From Tethya wilhelma (Eukaryota; Porifera; Demospongiae; Tethyida; Tethyidae): DNA of 64,000 nt. The notes under the pieces were generated by a model that had not been told where the DNA came from, ran no database searches, and was given only the letters and a program-made list of their open reading frames with translations. Each line of letters starts with the position of its first letter. The first letter of the stretch is position 1. The stretch is taken from the NCBI GenBank assembly GCA_964030475.1, contig CAXIPT010000014.1:1-64000 (forward strand), given 5' to 3'. This document shows, piece by piece, positions 1 to 10,105 of this stretch. A program made the position numbers and the translations under genes.

Positions 1-285
1 CTTGTTGTCTGACCGGCAACCTGCTTTCGGGTCGACTATGAGTGTTTATGTGTGTGTGTGTGTGCTTGTTGTCTGACCGGCAACCTGCTTTCGGGTCTTG
101 TAGGCAGACTATGAGTGTTCATGTGTGTGTGTGTGTGCTTGTTGTCTGACCGGCAACCTGCTTTCGGGTCTTGTAGGCAGACTGTGAGTGTTTATAATTA
201 TGTGTGCATGTGTGTGCTTGTTATCTGACAGGCAACCTACTTTTGGATCTTGTATAAGCAGACTTTTGTGTGTGTGTGTGTCCGT
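1..285. repeat. GT-rich minisatellite, about four copies of a ~70-bp unit
   Basis: Units start near 1, 66, 138 and 218. Each opens with CTTGTTGTCTGACCGGCAAC (the last copy diverged) and closes with a (TG)n run. The array lies just upstream of a splice-acceptor-like tract at 331-342, so it is probably inside an intron of the gene whose exon follows. Confidence 0.85.
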
Positions 286-342
286 CTACACAATCACATA
301 AATTATACATATTTTCTCCTCTCCTCCCCCTTCTTGTTTTAG

Positions 343-986
343 ACTGATCGGAAGCCTAAACGTCTTGATACTCTTCGTAAGAAACAAAAGCAGTTTCGGA
401 AGAAGAAAAAACACCAAATACGGCAACACAAGTTGTGCGCTTCTACTAGCCAAGGCAACAATGACGATTCCGGTTACACAACTACATGTACTCCAAACAC
501 CTGTAAGGAAAAGGTGTTTCACCAAGAGCAATCTATGGAATATTCCAACCAGCATGACGACCAGCATTCTGTTTCTAGTGACAGCGAGTCTCTTCCACAA
601 GATAGAAATTGGGTTTTCTTGGATAATGAAGCTGCTGAATTAAGGAAACATCAAGCTCAGAAAGAAACAGAATTGCACAACAATTCTCTGCTTACAAAGA
701 TTCAGAGCCAGCTTTTCAGTTTAACACCACTACAGTTAGCATACCAGGGTCCATAACTGGGATAGACCGTATTCTGATTGAAACCAAATTTAAGAACCTT
801 GTCGCCAATGAAAATAGAGCATTACAACAAGCACGACTGTATCATGACAAATGTACAGAACTAGAAGAGAAATGTGCAGAGCTAAAGTCAGAAAAAGATG
901 CTGTACGATATTTTTGGAGAAATAAATTGTTAGAAGGTCAGACTCGTGCTGGCAAGATGGTGAAGGCTTGTTTCAACAACAGTTGA
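343..986 (+). pseudogene. Terminal exon of an unrecognised gene, one apparent frameshift
   Basis: A pyrimidine tract ending in TTTTAG at 337-342 makes a convincing splice acceptor. Reading from 343 gives TDRKPKRLDTLRKKQKQF, a lysine-rich stretch, then a Ser/Asp/Gln-rich region up to about 720. The frame then changes by one base. From about 720 to the TGA at 984-986 another frame encodes a coiled-coil-like segment with the motif VRYFWRNKLLEG near its end. The upstream exons lie outside the window. The family is not recognised. Its conserved look (coherent amino-acid use in both frames) suggests either a sequence error at about 720 or a young pseudogene. It could equally be a transposon accessory gene. 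Confidence 0.5.
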
Positions 987-1356
987 TCCAAAATACAATG
1001 GTGTGCAGTGAAATCATGAGTTTGCATAATTATTATTATTGTAATGTCAAGTTATAGATGCATGGGTCGGCTTTGTCACAAATTTTACATAGCATGTAAC
1101 TGTTTGATTTCCCAAATTTGTATTCTTGTTTGTACATCTTTGTTAACTCTGTAAACTTGGATCACATCAAGTGTACAAGCAATAATTATCACATTAAAGT
1201 TTACAATGTTGTAAACTATACTTGTATACTGGTTTACATCCCATCTCCAGCCTTTGTATACTTGAAATTTGTATACTGAAGGATATTCGCTGGTAACTTG
1301 AAGTTTACAAATCAAGTACACTTTTGGTAACTAAACTATCTGGAGCTGTGTTACGA
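987..1356. other. AT-rich spacer rich in TTTAC/GTAAA words
   Basis: No coding sequence is seen. Short inverted words such as GTTTACA and TGTAAAC recur from about 1085 to 1330. Similar word-rich blocks occur at 3240-3850 and 5455-5600. Confidence 0.5.
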
Positions 1357-1791
1357 TAATGAAAGTCCTGATTCATCTCTTAAGAAGAGCAAGCAGGTAT
1401 CACAAAATAGTTCCAGGCAACTTCAATACATTTAATTTCAAATAACGCACACTTTTGTGTGTGGAAAGGGTCGTCAATTCGAATGTTCTAGAAGCTAATG
1501 AATTATGCATGAGTGTAGAAATTAATGGCAGCCATATGGAGGAGGCACTTTTCGCCTAGTATCTAGCTACTCAATGAGAGGCACTAAAAACTGATGGCAG
1601 AAGCGACAGTCCCAGAAGAAACCAAGTTCATTCGTTCAAGAATCAGCTTCTAAAAGTGAATAGTCTCTGAGAAAAGTTGAGCCAAGATAGAAGAAGAAGA
1701 AGAAGAAGAAGAAGAAGAAGAAGAAGAAGAAGAAGAAGAAGAAGAAGATGGAGAAATTTGGAGGTTTGGCATATCTGTGTTTGTTACTTTG
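1357..1791 (-). repeat. Family B repeat body, truncated, with (GAA)n tract
   Basis: This closely matches the body of the element at 49147-49736 in the same orientation (for example AAAGGGTCGTCAATTCGAAT and GGAGGTTTGGCATAT). The palindromic head and the hairpin tail are both missing. A pure GAA run lies inside it at 1690-1748. Confidence 0.8.
1690..1748. repeat. (AGA)n microsatellite
   Basis: About 19-20 uninterrupted AGA triplets. The family B copy at 53852-54600 carries a matching (TTC)n expansion at the same internal site, so the expansion is a feature of the element. Confidence 0.95.
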
Positions 1792-1899
1792 TGAAGTGTG
1801 TTTATGTGCATATGTGATATGTGGATGTCTATATGCACATGTGAATGTGTGTGTATGATCATACAAGATTTTGTGGTGCATGTTTTTTTCTTCCTTCCT

Positions 1900-3130
1900 C
1901 TCGTACTTTGACACTTCTTTGCTGCTGCTTTCTTCTTTTTTCTTCAGATTTTTCCAATCTCTCTACAACCTCATCACTTGTTAGGACTTCTCCATAATCA
2001 CTGAGCTCCACTCGTCTTCACCGTCTCACGCCTGTCTTCTCTGCTGGTTTCAAGGCAGCAACAAAGAATGCTCTCAGCTCAACTATGATCGGTGTTTCCG
2101 TGCCTAGTCTCAGCTGTCCAGTTCCTGTCAATTGTCCTGACAGACAAGGCGGGAAGCACTACTTAGGACAAAAACGTTCTGACTGAATTGCTTGTCGATT
2201 AAAAGGGGCCAAACCTGCTGACTTAATCTACTATTCAGGTGTTCAGGCTTCACATGAGACACCCACAGCTGTTTGCTTAAACTTGGGAAGACTTCCTTTG
2301 TTACATTGGCTGCTCTTGTCTGCACTTTCTATTGCTTCAGGACCTTTTTCCACTCAGATTTCATTGGGCCGAATACACCAACATCTAGCGGCTGTAGTAT
2401 ATTATTTTGTGCTATTAGGCGGCAGACAGAACAAATGAATCCCCAAACTTCTTGCTTTCTTGATTTGGGCAATACTCATATGTGAGTAACGTCCATCAAC
2501 GAAACGAATTACTGGCCCAGTTGCAAGCAAGTTTTTCACAGCAGGGTAGAACTGGAGCTCAAACCACTTTGCAAAATTTGCTTCCTCCATCCACCCTGAT
2601 TGAGAGACACCATAATAAGCACCAGCAGGCCCACCTTCCGTCCATGTACTATAGAAGTTTTTCCCCTTGTACAGAATGAAGGGTGGTAGGTACACCCCAC
2701 TGGCATTACCACACACATTTATTGTAATATATTGGTGATCCGAAGATCCACCAACTTCGTGGACTGACTTTGTGCCCTTCTTTGCCAGAAGCTTCTTCCT
2801 TGTCGCGCCCAGGCAAAATCCGCTCTCGTCATAATTCCACATGCGTTACTCATAATCTTCAATAAATCATCCTTTCTTCACCAAACCCTTGTCACTGCAG
2901 AAAGAATGCACACGTTCAAACCACGATGCAATGGTTGTTTCATTCGCACAAGTAGCCCTAGCTACTGCGGCTTTCTTTCTGCGAGTATTGGCCACCTTTG
3001 CATAAAACCTTGCCATTAGTCTGGTCCTGGTTTACAAGCTCCCTTGTCATGCCAAACCCAAGCTCTTGCAACACTTGGCAGGTAGTTACTCTCCTCTGTT
3101 GATGTAAACACTGTAGGTCTACCTGCTCTT
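1900..3130 (-). pseudogene. Decayed pogo/Tigger-type DDE transposase
   Basis: The best-preserved part (2842-2402) contains WNYDESGFCLGATRKKL, then VCGNASGVYLPPFILYKGK, SGWMEEANFAKWF and LFCLPPNSTK. These are the order and spacing of the DDE_1 catalytic core of pogo/Tigger/jerky transposases. Reading on through a frame break gives LQPLDVGVFGPMKSEWKK, the usual continuation. Degraded upstream sequence (to about 3130) and a Lys/Glu-rich tail near 1900-2010 complete the outline. Several stops and frameshifts make it inactive. In the DNXXSH motif the sequence reads VDGRYSH, so the second catalytic Asp is present. No TIRs were identified. Confidence 0.85.
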
Positions 3131-3210
3131 ATCTTCCTACCCTCATTAACTGTATAATCATGTTTTCATTAATTGCTGTACTGTATCATTATTTTTTACA
3201 AGCATGTTAA

Positions 3211-3211
3211 N
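3211..3211. other. Single ambiguous base, possible contig join
   Basis: One isolated n in otherwise clean sequence. Other single n's in this window sit at demonstrable joins. Confidence 0.4.
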
Positions 3212-4433
3212 ACTTGTATAATTAGAACTGTACCCAAATGGTCAATTATATCTATTAATTTTAGTAAATTTAGTCAACTTTGATTAGAAATAGACAATAG
3301 TTTACAACAGACAGTCAACTATACATATAAACTATTGTATCAAAATTAATAGTATTATAATCGTACAAATCATGACTTAAAATTTAATCCAAGTATGGAA
3401 AACTATGTCTTTTTTGTAAATTGAGTAAACTTTGACATTAAGTATATTAAAAATAGATAAGTTTACTATAGGCAGTCAACTATAGTCATGTAAACTATTG
3501 TATTGAAAGTGGTATACTGATGCGTACACTGGTGACCATACCCTTCCAAGAAGTTAACTTTGTCTTACTTTAGTAAATTTTTGTCAATTTTGACATTTAG
3601 TAGACTGTAGTTTACAATTGACTGTTATCTGTATCAATGTAAACTATTGTGGTATAATTGTACTACACTCATTCATGAAGAAGTTGTATCTATTTAGTTA
3701 ATTTGACATAATTGTTAGACTAAAATGGACAATTAACTATGATTATGATGCTAATATTATGCATGATGATTATAATACAGTCTTATAAGTACTGGTGTAC
3801 GTTGTAATGTTTACACACACAAAGAATAAAGTCATAAGTTGACAATAGACAGTCAAGCATTAAGCTGATCATCCATGGATCACTTAATTTTGCTTTGACT
3901 TAAATACAGACATAACGTAAGACTTGCTAAAATTGGTATACAATTTTTTATGATGAGAAATTTCGAAACAAATTGAGTTTAATAGCGAGAGCTTTGCAAC
4001 GGCACACAAAATTTTCAACACTTCAGACTAAATCAGGCAAGATTAATAATGAAAGGAATTAATCTAATGCACGCATAATTAAAGAGCTGTACATATATTT
4101 GTATTGCTTCAAAAACAAAAGTTGTAAAAAAATTTGTACTTGTAGAAATTTGGCAAAAAAATTATAGTGAATTTTAGCACCATGCACTCCCATTTCATAT
4201 GCCGAAGCATAGATATGCATGCAAGCAACTGTGTCATGTAAACGTAGTCCATTGTATTTAACTGTATTCTCATGGATAATGCATGCTCTCACACATTTTT
4301 TTTATATAGTGAGTGCAGAATCATGTGGTTTTATGGGTAGTAGTAAACCAAGAAACCAAGAAACCAGAAACGAAACGAAACGAAACTGGACACGCCCATC
4401 TGAGCATGCGCAATACGTGAGCAACAATAGAGT

Positions 4434-4434
4434 N
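4434..4434. other. Single ambiguous base, possible contig join
   Basis: One isolated n. No independent sign of duplication was found on either side. Confidence 0.35.
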
Positions 4435-4721
4435 CGTGGTTTTATTTTTTGTAGAGATGAATATACTTATACACATTATCACATGTTTGGAAAGAGTAAA
4501 AAATGGTTTTTCATGACAATAGTAATTGGACAGGTAATTTTGACAGGTTAAAACTTCTATTTCCTGAAATATTTGCCTGGTGTATACTACAAACGGATAG
4601 TTATGTGATATTATATTTAAATGAATACAAGGATGACAAGATTAGATACAGTACAATGGACTGTGTGCTGATAACAGGATGACTAGGATACACGACCATG
4701 ATGACAACAGTATAAACACTA

Positions 4722-5346
4722 CTATTTTTCTTTGTCTTCCCGGTTCTCAGTAGTAGCTACCAGAAACAAAGCTTTGTACTGTTCTTCAGTGACACGAAAC
4801 TCTTTCACAATGGACCTTGCTTCTGAGTCAAGTATCTGGTATGGACTCTTTCGCAATTTGCGAACATGTCGAAAAACGAAAAGTTGTCGATCATTGAAAG
4901 CATCAGCATCCTCACAATGTAACATTTTGTCGACAAATGTTGGCTGGATAAATCCTGCAATGTTAAATGCCGTCTGTTGCATATATGCAGAATAACTCCG
5001 GTAGTTTTGTGTCCATGAGCTGCCTCTATTCAACGTAATGAGGGTCTTTCTTTCTATCCATTGTGGAACCAGCTTGCTTGTAGAGGTCAAGTTGTGCATA
5101 CAGTGTGGAAAACTCATCAAATTGACCTAACACTTAGCATCCATTCCTTTTCATAACGTTATGAAGTTCCTCAAAGCTGAAGTTGTCGATCTGTAGTTGT
5201 GGTGGTGATTCATTGCTTCTGTTTTTTTCGTCAACATTCGCTTTCCAGTTTTCCCTTTCTTTCACTTCAATCTCAATGAGTGGCTCTTTTAGTAATGTTA
5301 AGCGACTGTTTTCTTTTGTCCCTTGTTTGAGGCTACAATGAACCAC
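4722..5346 (-). pseudogene. Remnant ORF pair, possibly DUF3987-like
   Basis: Two minus-strand open segments (5346-5134 and 5120-4722) are separated by a stop and a possible splice acceptor (AAGTGTTAG at about 5130). The second contains AFNIAGFIQPTFVDKML followed by ADAFNDRQLFVFRH. The pattern 'GF.QP.....L......DR' resembles the C-terminal part of DUF3987 proteins (primase/helicase-associated). I am not certain of this family. The first segment is acidic and charged (EIEVKERENW). It lies 0.36 kb downstream of the CACTA-like transposase on the same strand and could belong to the same element or be an older insertion. Confidence 0.4.
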
Positions 5347-5705
5347 AGTATAGCTGGCTCAATCCAGATTTGATTGATATGAAAGTGAGCATTTACACCA
5401 AGGCAAGAAGCAGCAATAGCACTGCTTTAAAGGGTATGGTTTCCATAGATTGTATTCTTGCTTAAATTTACATAAACTTGGTTTACTAGATTTACGGACT
5501 TGTAAACTTAGATATACCTAGGTAAACTTGCTATCAAGGATTAAGGAAGTTTACATGCGATGTATCACAAAGGAAACCCAATGAATAAGTTTACACTATG
5601 ATTAATCTCAATGTTATTTCAGTTGAAACTTGAACAGTTCCAGTATAACAATAAACATAAATAATAGTGATCATGATTATAATAATTATTAAGTTCTGCA
5701 TGAGC
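5347..5705. other. AT-rich non-coding stretch with TTTAC words
   Basis: No gene seen. GTTTAC/GTAAAC words cluster at 5455-5600 just 3' of the CACTA-type transposase gene. They could be subterminal repeats of that element. Confidence 0.4.
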
Positions 5706-8700
5706 TCACAAAACAATTGCTCTTGGAAGTGGACAAATGAAGAGTACATTATCATGAGAACCATCACTTAAAGTAGTACTTCCAAATGCTGGAGCAAATC
5801 TGGAGTACACTCTTATTATTGGAACAACTTGCATACTCTGAAATGTACGAGACCATATCTGTAGAGGTTTGCCATACTTATGTCGTAGTGGATGTGAACT
5901 ATACAGGCTTACAAGGATGAAAACATTTGTGAATGAAATATTATTAACTGTTAGGTGATGTTTAAAAATCCTATGTATTACTCCTGGTACAATGTCGTAT
6001 TCAGATGATAGTGGAGCAAGCAAAACATATGAAGATTTCTTGGATCGGTAATCATTCTTTGTGCCTAGTCGTACACCTCCTACATTACAGTTTAAATAAT
6101 ACACTACAGATTGTGGGATGCTGTCTGGTTGAATATCTGCAAATACATTAGGATACATAAGTTTATATGCATTTGTTAGTAAAGCCTCATCAACGGCTCC
6201 AGCTTTTCCTTGCTTTGGTAGCATACAAAACATTGCAGTGTCATTTGGCCATTGAAATGCTGGTGATGAATTAATGGGAGCACAAAGGAGAATGTCATTT
6301 CTTGAAGTTTGTTCTCCAAGAGCTGAACGATGTGCTTTCTTGTGCTGTAAATACAACAAAGTATTACTGAAATTATCAGAGTAATCTGATGGTGGCATAA
6401 TATTAAGTAGATCCTGTTCTTTCTCAAAACGGCGCATCAACTGTACTACAACTGATCTATTGTTAGTTGGAAAATCACCAAGCATTCCATTGTAGCGCTC
6501 AAAGCTAAATAACCAGAAGCTATAGATTGGTCCATAATCTTGCACACACGCTTTAAGATGTGCATGTAAGTGCATATTGGGTGTAATAGTGTACTTTCCA
6601 AACAGATCTTCAACTCGCCTACAGAAGTGTAATAACAGCATATCAGCTTTTGTGATGTCTTCTTCACCAAGAGTTGTAGAACATAACAATCTGCAAGCTA
6701 TTACAAATGATTCCCAACAATGATAATGTGCAGAAGGTAAGATATCACGTAAGGCAAACAGTGAGAATATGGTTGTCCAGTTCTTCCACTGGTCAGCATT
6801 AAAGCTTGCAAATCCAGACTTGATCTTCTTTGGAATTCGTCCAATTCCAGATGGAACTGGCACAGAGTCTACACGCGTCTGAATGAGTTCAAATTGTGCA
6901 TTTGATATGATACCTTTTTCTATCCACTTGTTAAGAATTGTTTTGGCAGTACCTAAGAATAGGTTATGCATTGGATCAACAATGTTCTGTCTTATACAGT
7001 TAAAGTAACCCAATTCAAGTAATGCTGAATATCGAATACCCCTAGCTGATTCCAAATTACTCTTCTCTTGTTGACTATTTGCTTTTAAAATTTTTGTGTA
7101 AACATATTCCTTATGGTCAGATATATTCCGAGAGGGCCAGTTTTCTCTATCAAATCCAGAACAGTCTCGTCCACCTATAAACTTCTTATGACAGCGTGAA
7201 CATCCAAAAGTAGCAGAATGGCCCAAGAATCCACACATCTTACGTCCAGCAGGAATGTCACATGCAGCACATAATAGCTTAGCCCTAATTGTTAACTTAA
7301 ATCGAGGTGATTCTGCTGTATACATTTTCACTCCACTCTCAAGAGATTTAAGTTCATCTACTAATGGCTCTAGTAAGGAATTGACATGATGTGGCTCTGG
7401 TTGTATATGAGGAATGATTCCTATCAAGATTACATTGTTTCGTTTAAATCTTTGTGTACGTGGCAAGTTCATGATTGTCATATACAGAGCACCGATTGAA
7501 TCTGTTGTATGTTTGAATGGTCGAAACCAGTCTAAATTTAGCATTAATCCAAAGTGCCTGGGCCGAGAAAAAAAGTCTGCATTGTCCTTCCATATTTGAC
7601 CATCATACACATCACCTAAATATCCTGAAGGAACACGGCGATTTCTCCACAATTCCATTTCTCTTTCAACACCTTGTCTGAGCAAAATTCTACCCAAGGA
7701 AGCATGCAAACTTTTATAAACATAAGCGTTAATCGGATAGTACTTTATTCGTCCAGAGGCATATGTGACTTGTTTGTAAAGTGGTGCATGACATGGATTT
7801 CGATAAAGTAAAATTCGGTGTTGTGGGAATGGGATGTAATTACAGCGAATTAACCTACCAGTTGCAGCATCAACACAAGATTCACTCACTTTGTGGATAG
7901 AATAACATTTTCCACACATTGCATAGACCTGAAACTTGTCGCTTTCGATATCCAAAAGCTTGTAGGCAAGATGTAGTGATGATGGAAATAAATTGGCAAC
8001 AAATGAAATGGCTGGAGAGGCAGTTACTTTACTAAGAATAGTAAAGAAGCTTTTCAATATTGTAAGGAAAATTCCTATTGCCTGAGCACTAATTGCATAA
8101 GCCACTTGCCAACTAAAAATCAACAAAATTAGCCACCTCACACTTGAAATTACTTGGGGAAAGCTATCATCAGGTTGCAACTCTCCATCTTGATCTCTGG
8201 TATCACTCTCTGATTCCGTGTCAGAGTCCCACTCTTCAATAATCGACTCATCTTCTGACTCTGTGGGATGGTCAGCATTTCCTATAGATCAAGGCATTGC
8301 ACTTGAATATCTTATTTCCATTGATTATTATTTAATAGTAACATTATAATTAACACTAACTAACACTTAGTCTAGAGGAACAAGTAAGTATTACAACATA
8401 CTTGAATCATAAACAGTGGACATTGCATTTACAATGAATTCTGTACTATAACAAAGGTTCAATTCATGAGTGTATGGCATGCGTACATTTAGCAAAAGCA
8501 AAAGTTATTAACAGTTTCATACACTCACCACAATGATCATTTTCTTGTGACTCATCGGATCCGGACATGACCCCGCTAGTCATTGTACTTGCCAATGTCA
8601 AGGAAGGTTCAGTGGTGTCTGTCCCAAGCTCCTGTTCAATTTCACTGATTTCACCAGTACTTGTGTCAGCTGTGACCATGCTCATTTCAATGTCTGATGA

Positions 8701-8913
8701 AAACCCATCATGATGGTCTAGCATAATAGGTTCGTGCTCCGATTCCTGGCTTAAAGTCTGACTTACTTTCGCTCTTTTTCTCCACTGACCAGACTCACGA
8801 TCATAATAACTATGTTTGTGATCATGGTATGTTCTTCTGCTCACCATCTGCTGACAGTGAGGACATTCAATTCTTCCTTGACTCCTAGTACATGATTTGG
8901 TGCTGGTTTCCAT
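5706..8913 (-). CDS. CACTA/Plavaka-type (Tnp2-like) transposase, two exons, apparently intact
   Basis: Exon 1 runs from the ATG at 8913 to 8529, followed by GTGAGTG. Exon 2 runs from 8281 (after CTATAG) to the stop at 5706. The junction is a clean split glycine codon (G|GA), and the total is 2961 nt, 986 codons plus stop, with no internal stop. Exon 1 has a C2H2-like finger (ECPHCQQMVSRRTYHDHKH) and an acidic region. Exon 2 carries signatures of Plavaka/Tnp2-like transposases: TTDSIGALYMTIMNLPR, ACDIPAGRKMCGFLGHSA, a CSRCHKKF knuckle, and NIVDPMHNLFLGTAK, with acidic residues plausible as catalytic. The family excises and reinserts DNA as a CMC-superfamily transposase. No clear CACTA termini were found, so element limits are unknown. 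Length is normal for the family, and an active or recently active copy is possible. Confidence 0.85.
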
Positions 8914-9044
8914 TATAACACTGTCTTACTGCTTCGTGCACTGTGACATTTACCGTAGCTTGCAATTGTACGTGTATTTGGTATAATTGTGGACTATAAT
9001 AATAACAAGTAGCAAAAATTTCAAAAAAGTAAGTAGAGAAGTGC
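8914..9044. other. Spacer upstream of the CACTA-type transposase
   Basis: This is the presumed promoter side of the 8913 start. It holds a partial family C hairpin arm (AACAAGTAGCAAAAATTTCA, 9003-9035). Confidence 0.35.
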
Positions 9045-9356
9045 ATGCACGTACCTGTATTGAAAGCCCCCCACTCTCTAAAACATGTCTACACCTCTGT
9101 CACATACTCTTCAGCTGACAAAATATCTGTGAAGTCACTCAAGGTACCAAAAGAATACGAGCAGCACATAGTATGTTTGCTACATTATAACAAACTTGGT
9201 TTGCATGATCAAGATCCCAGGACTGCAAAGAACATTGAATTGACTCTGCTAGATTTTCACCTGTATGATCTTCAGGAACGTTTGAAGGCACCTGGTGTTA
9301 AGCTTCCAATCATTGTCAACAAAATGCACAGTGTAGCTAAGATATGGCTGCATTGA
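9045..9356 (+). CDS. Unrecognised ORF of 103 codons
   Basis: This is an open frame with ordinary-looking protein sequence, for example YEQHIVCLLHYNKLGLHDQD and KAPGVKLPIIVNKMHSV, ending at a TGA just before a family C hairpin arm. It may be an exon of a longer gene, since the start is not well supported. A partial hairpin arm also lies at its left edge, so the ORF is bracketed by repeat pieces. I do not recognise a domain. Confidence 0.3.
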   Translation: MHVPVLKAPHSLKHVYTSVTYSSADKISVKSLKVPKEYEQHIVCLLHYNKLGLHDQDPRTAKNIELTLLDFHLYDLQERLKAPGVKLPIIVNKMHSVAKIWLH

Positions 9357-9378
9357 AACACTTGACCATATATCCACA

Positions 9379-10088
9379 AGTAGCAAAAATTTCAAAAAAA
9401 TAAGTAGTGTAGGAATGGGCAGTGCGGTAAAAAGTATTGGAACAAGGAATGTCTCAATTTCGGCACATGCCATGACTACTTCATTTTTATGCTTGATCCC
9501 TCATATGGATCCTCAGTATCATGAACGCAATGATAATAAATTATTATGTACATAGTATACCATAGCTTATTATTGCATTGGTTTAAATTCATACTAATCA
9601 GTTAACTAAGCAGAGCCAACTTTGATAGCACAAAGTAACTCCTTTTCATAGGTAGTACATTCCTTGATACTCGTTTTCATCACAAATAAGCCTAATCAAA
9701 AACTAGAAAGCTTGAAACTGAGATTCATGTACTTCAATGTAGCCATTTGTAGGTAGGTTCAAAGGTCATTATCACGTGGCATTATTAATATGCGCATGCG
9801 CATTAGCCTGCTCCTGTGTTATGTAGCTGTTACTCAAGCTTTTTGTAGGGACTAACCAGTCTCTGATAGTCTCCACACTGTAGTGTTGAAAAAAGTGAAT
9901 GAACAAGTAGCAAAAATTTCAAAAAAGTAAGTAGTGTAGGAATGGGCAGTGCGGTAAAAAGTATTGGAACAAGGAATGTCTCAATTTCAGCACATGACTA
10001 CTTCATTTTGATAACCAACTCTTGGCTGGCAGTCCAGTTTAAGTTACCTGTCTGTTATAGTTTACTCCACTGCTTAGTTAACTGATTA
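9379..10088 (+). repeat. Family C hairpin-arm copies and truncated family C body
   Basis: Two near-identical single arms occur at 9379-9490 and 9902-10010: AGCAAAAATTTCAAAAAA, GTGTAGGAATGGGCAGTGCG, then a CATGACTACTTCATTTT ending. Between them (about 9590-9900) is sequence like the family C body (TATGCGCATGCGCAT, GAATGAACAAGTAG). The second arm runs toward the gap at 10089. The matching right arms are absent. Confidence 0.75.
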
Positions 10089-10105
10089 NNNNNNNNNNNN
10101 NNNNN
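10089..10105. other. Assembly gap (17 n)
   Basis: A run of n interrupts the MULE gene that reads leftward from 12417. The coding frame is open right up to the gap. Confidence 0.98.

Larger units (their letters stand above)
3131..4660. repeat. AT-rich spacer with degenerate ~160-bp periodicity
   Basis: No gene is seen. Between about 3240 and 3850 phrases like TAGACAATAGTTTACAA, AGACAGTCAACTATA and GTAAACTATTGTAT recur at roughly 150-170 bp, suggesting a diverged tandem repeat. Single n's at 3211 and 4434 may be contig joins. Short reading frames here (for example 4059-4551) look accidental. Confidence 0.5.

Noticed and set aside
1636..1914. ORFs with poly-Phe and poly-Ser runs
   Set aside because: They are translations of the (GAA)n microsatellite inside a family B repeat.
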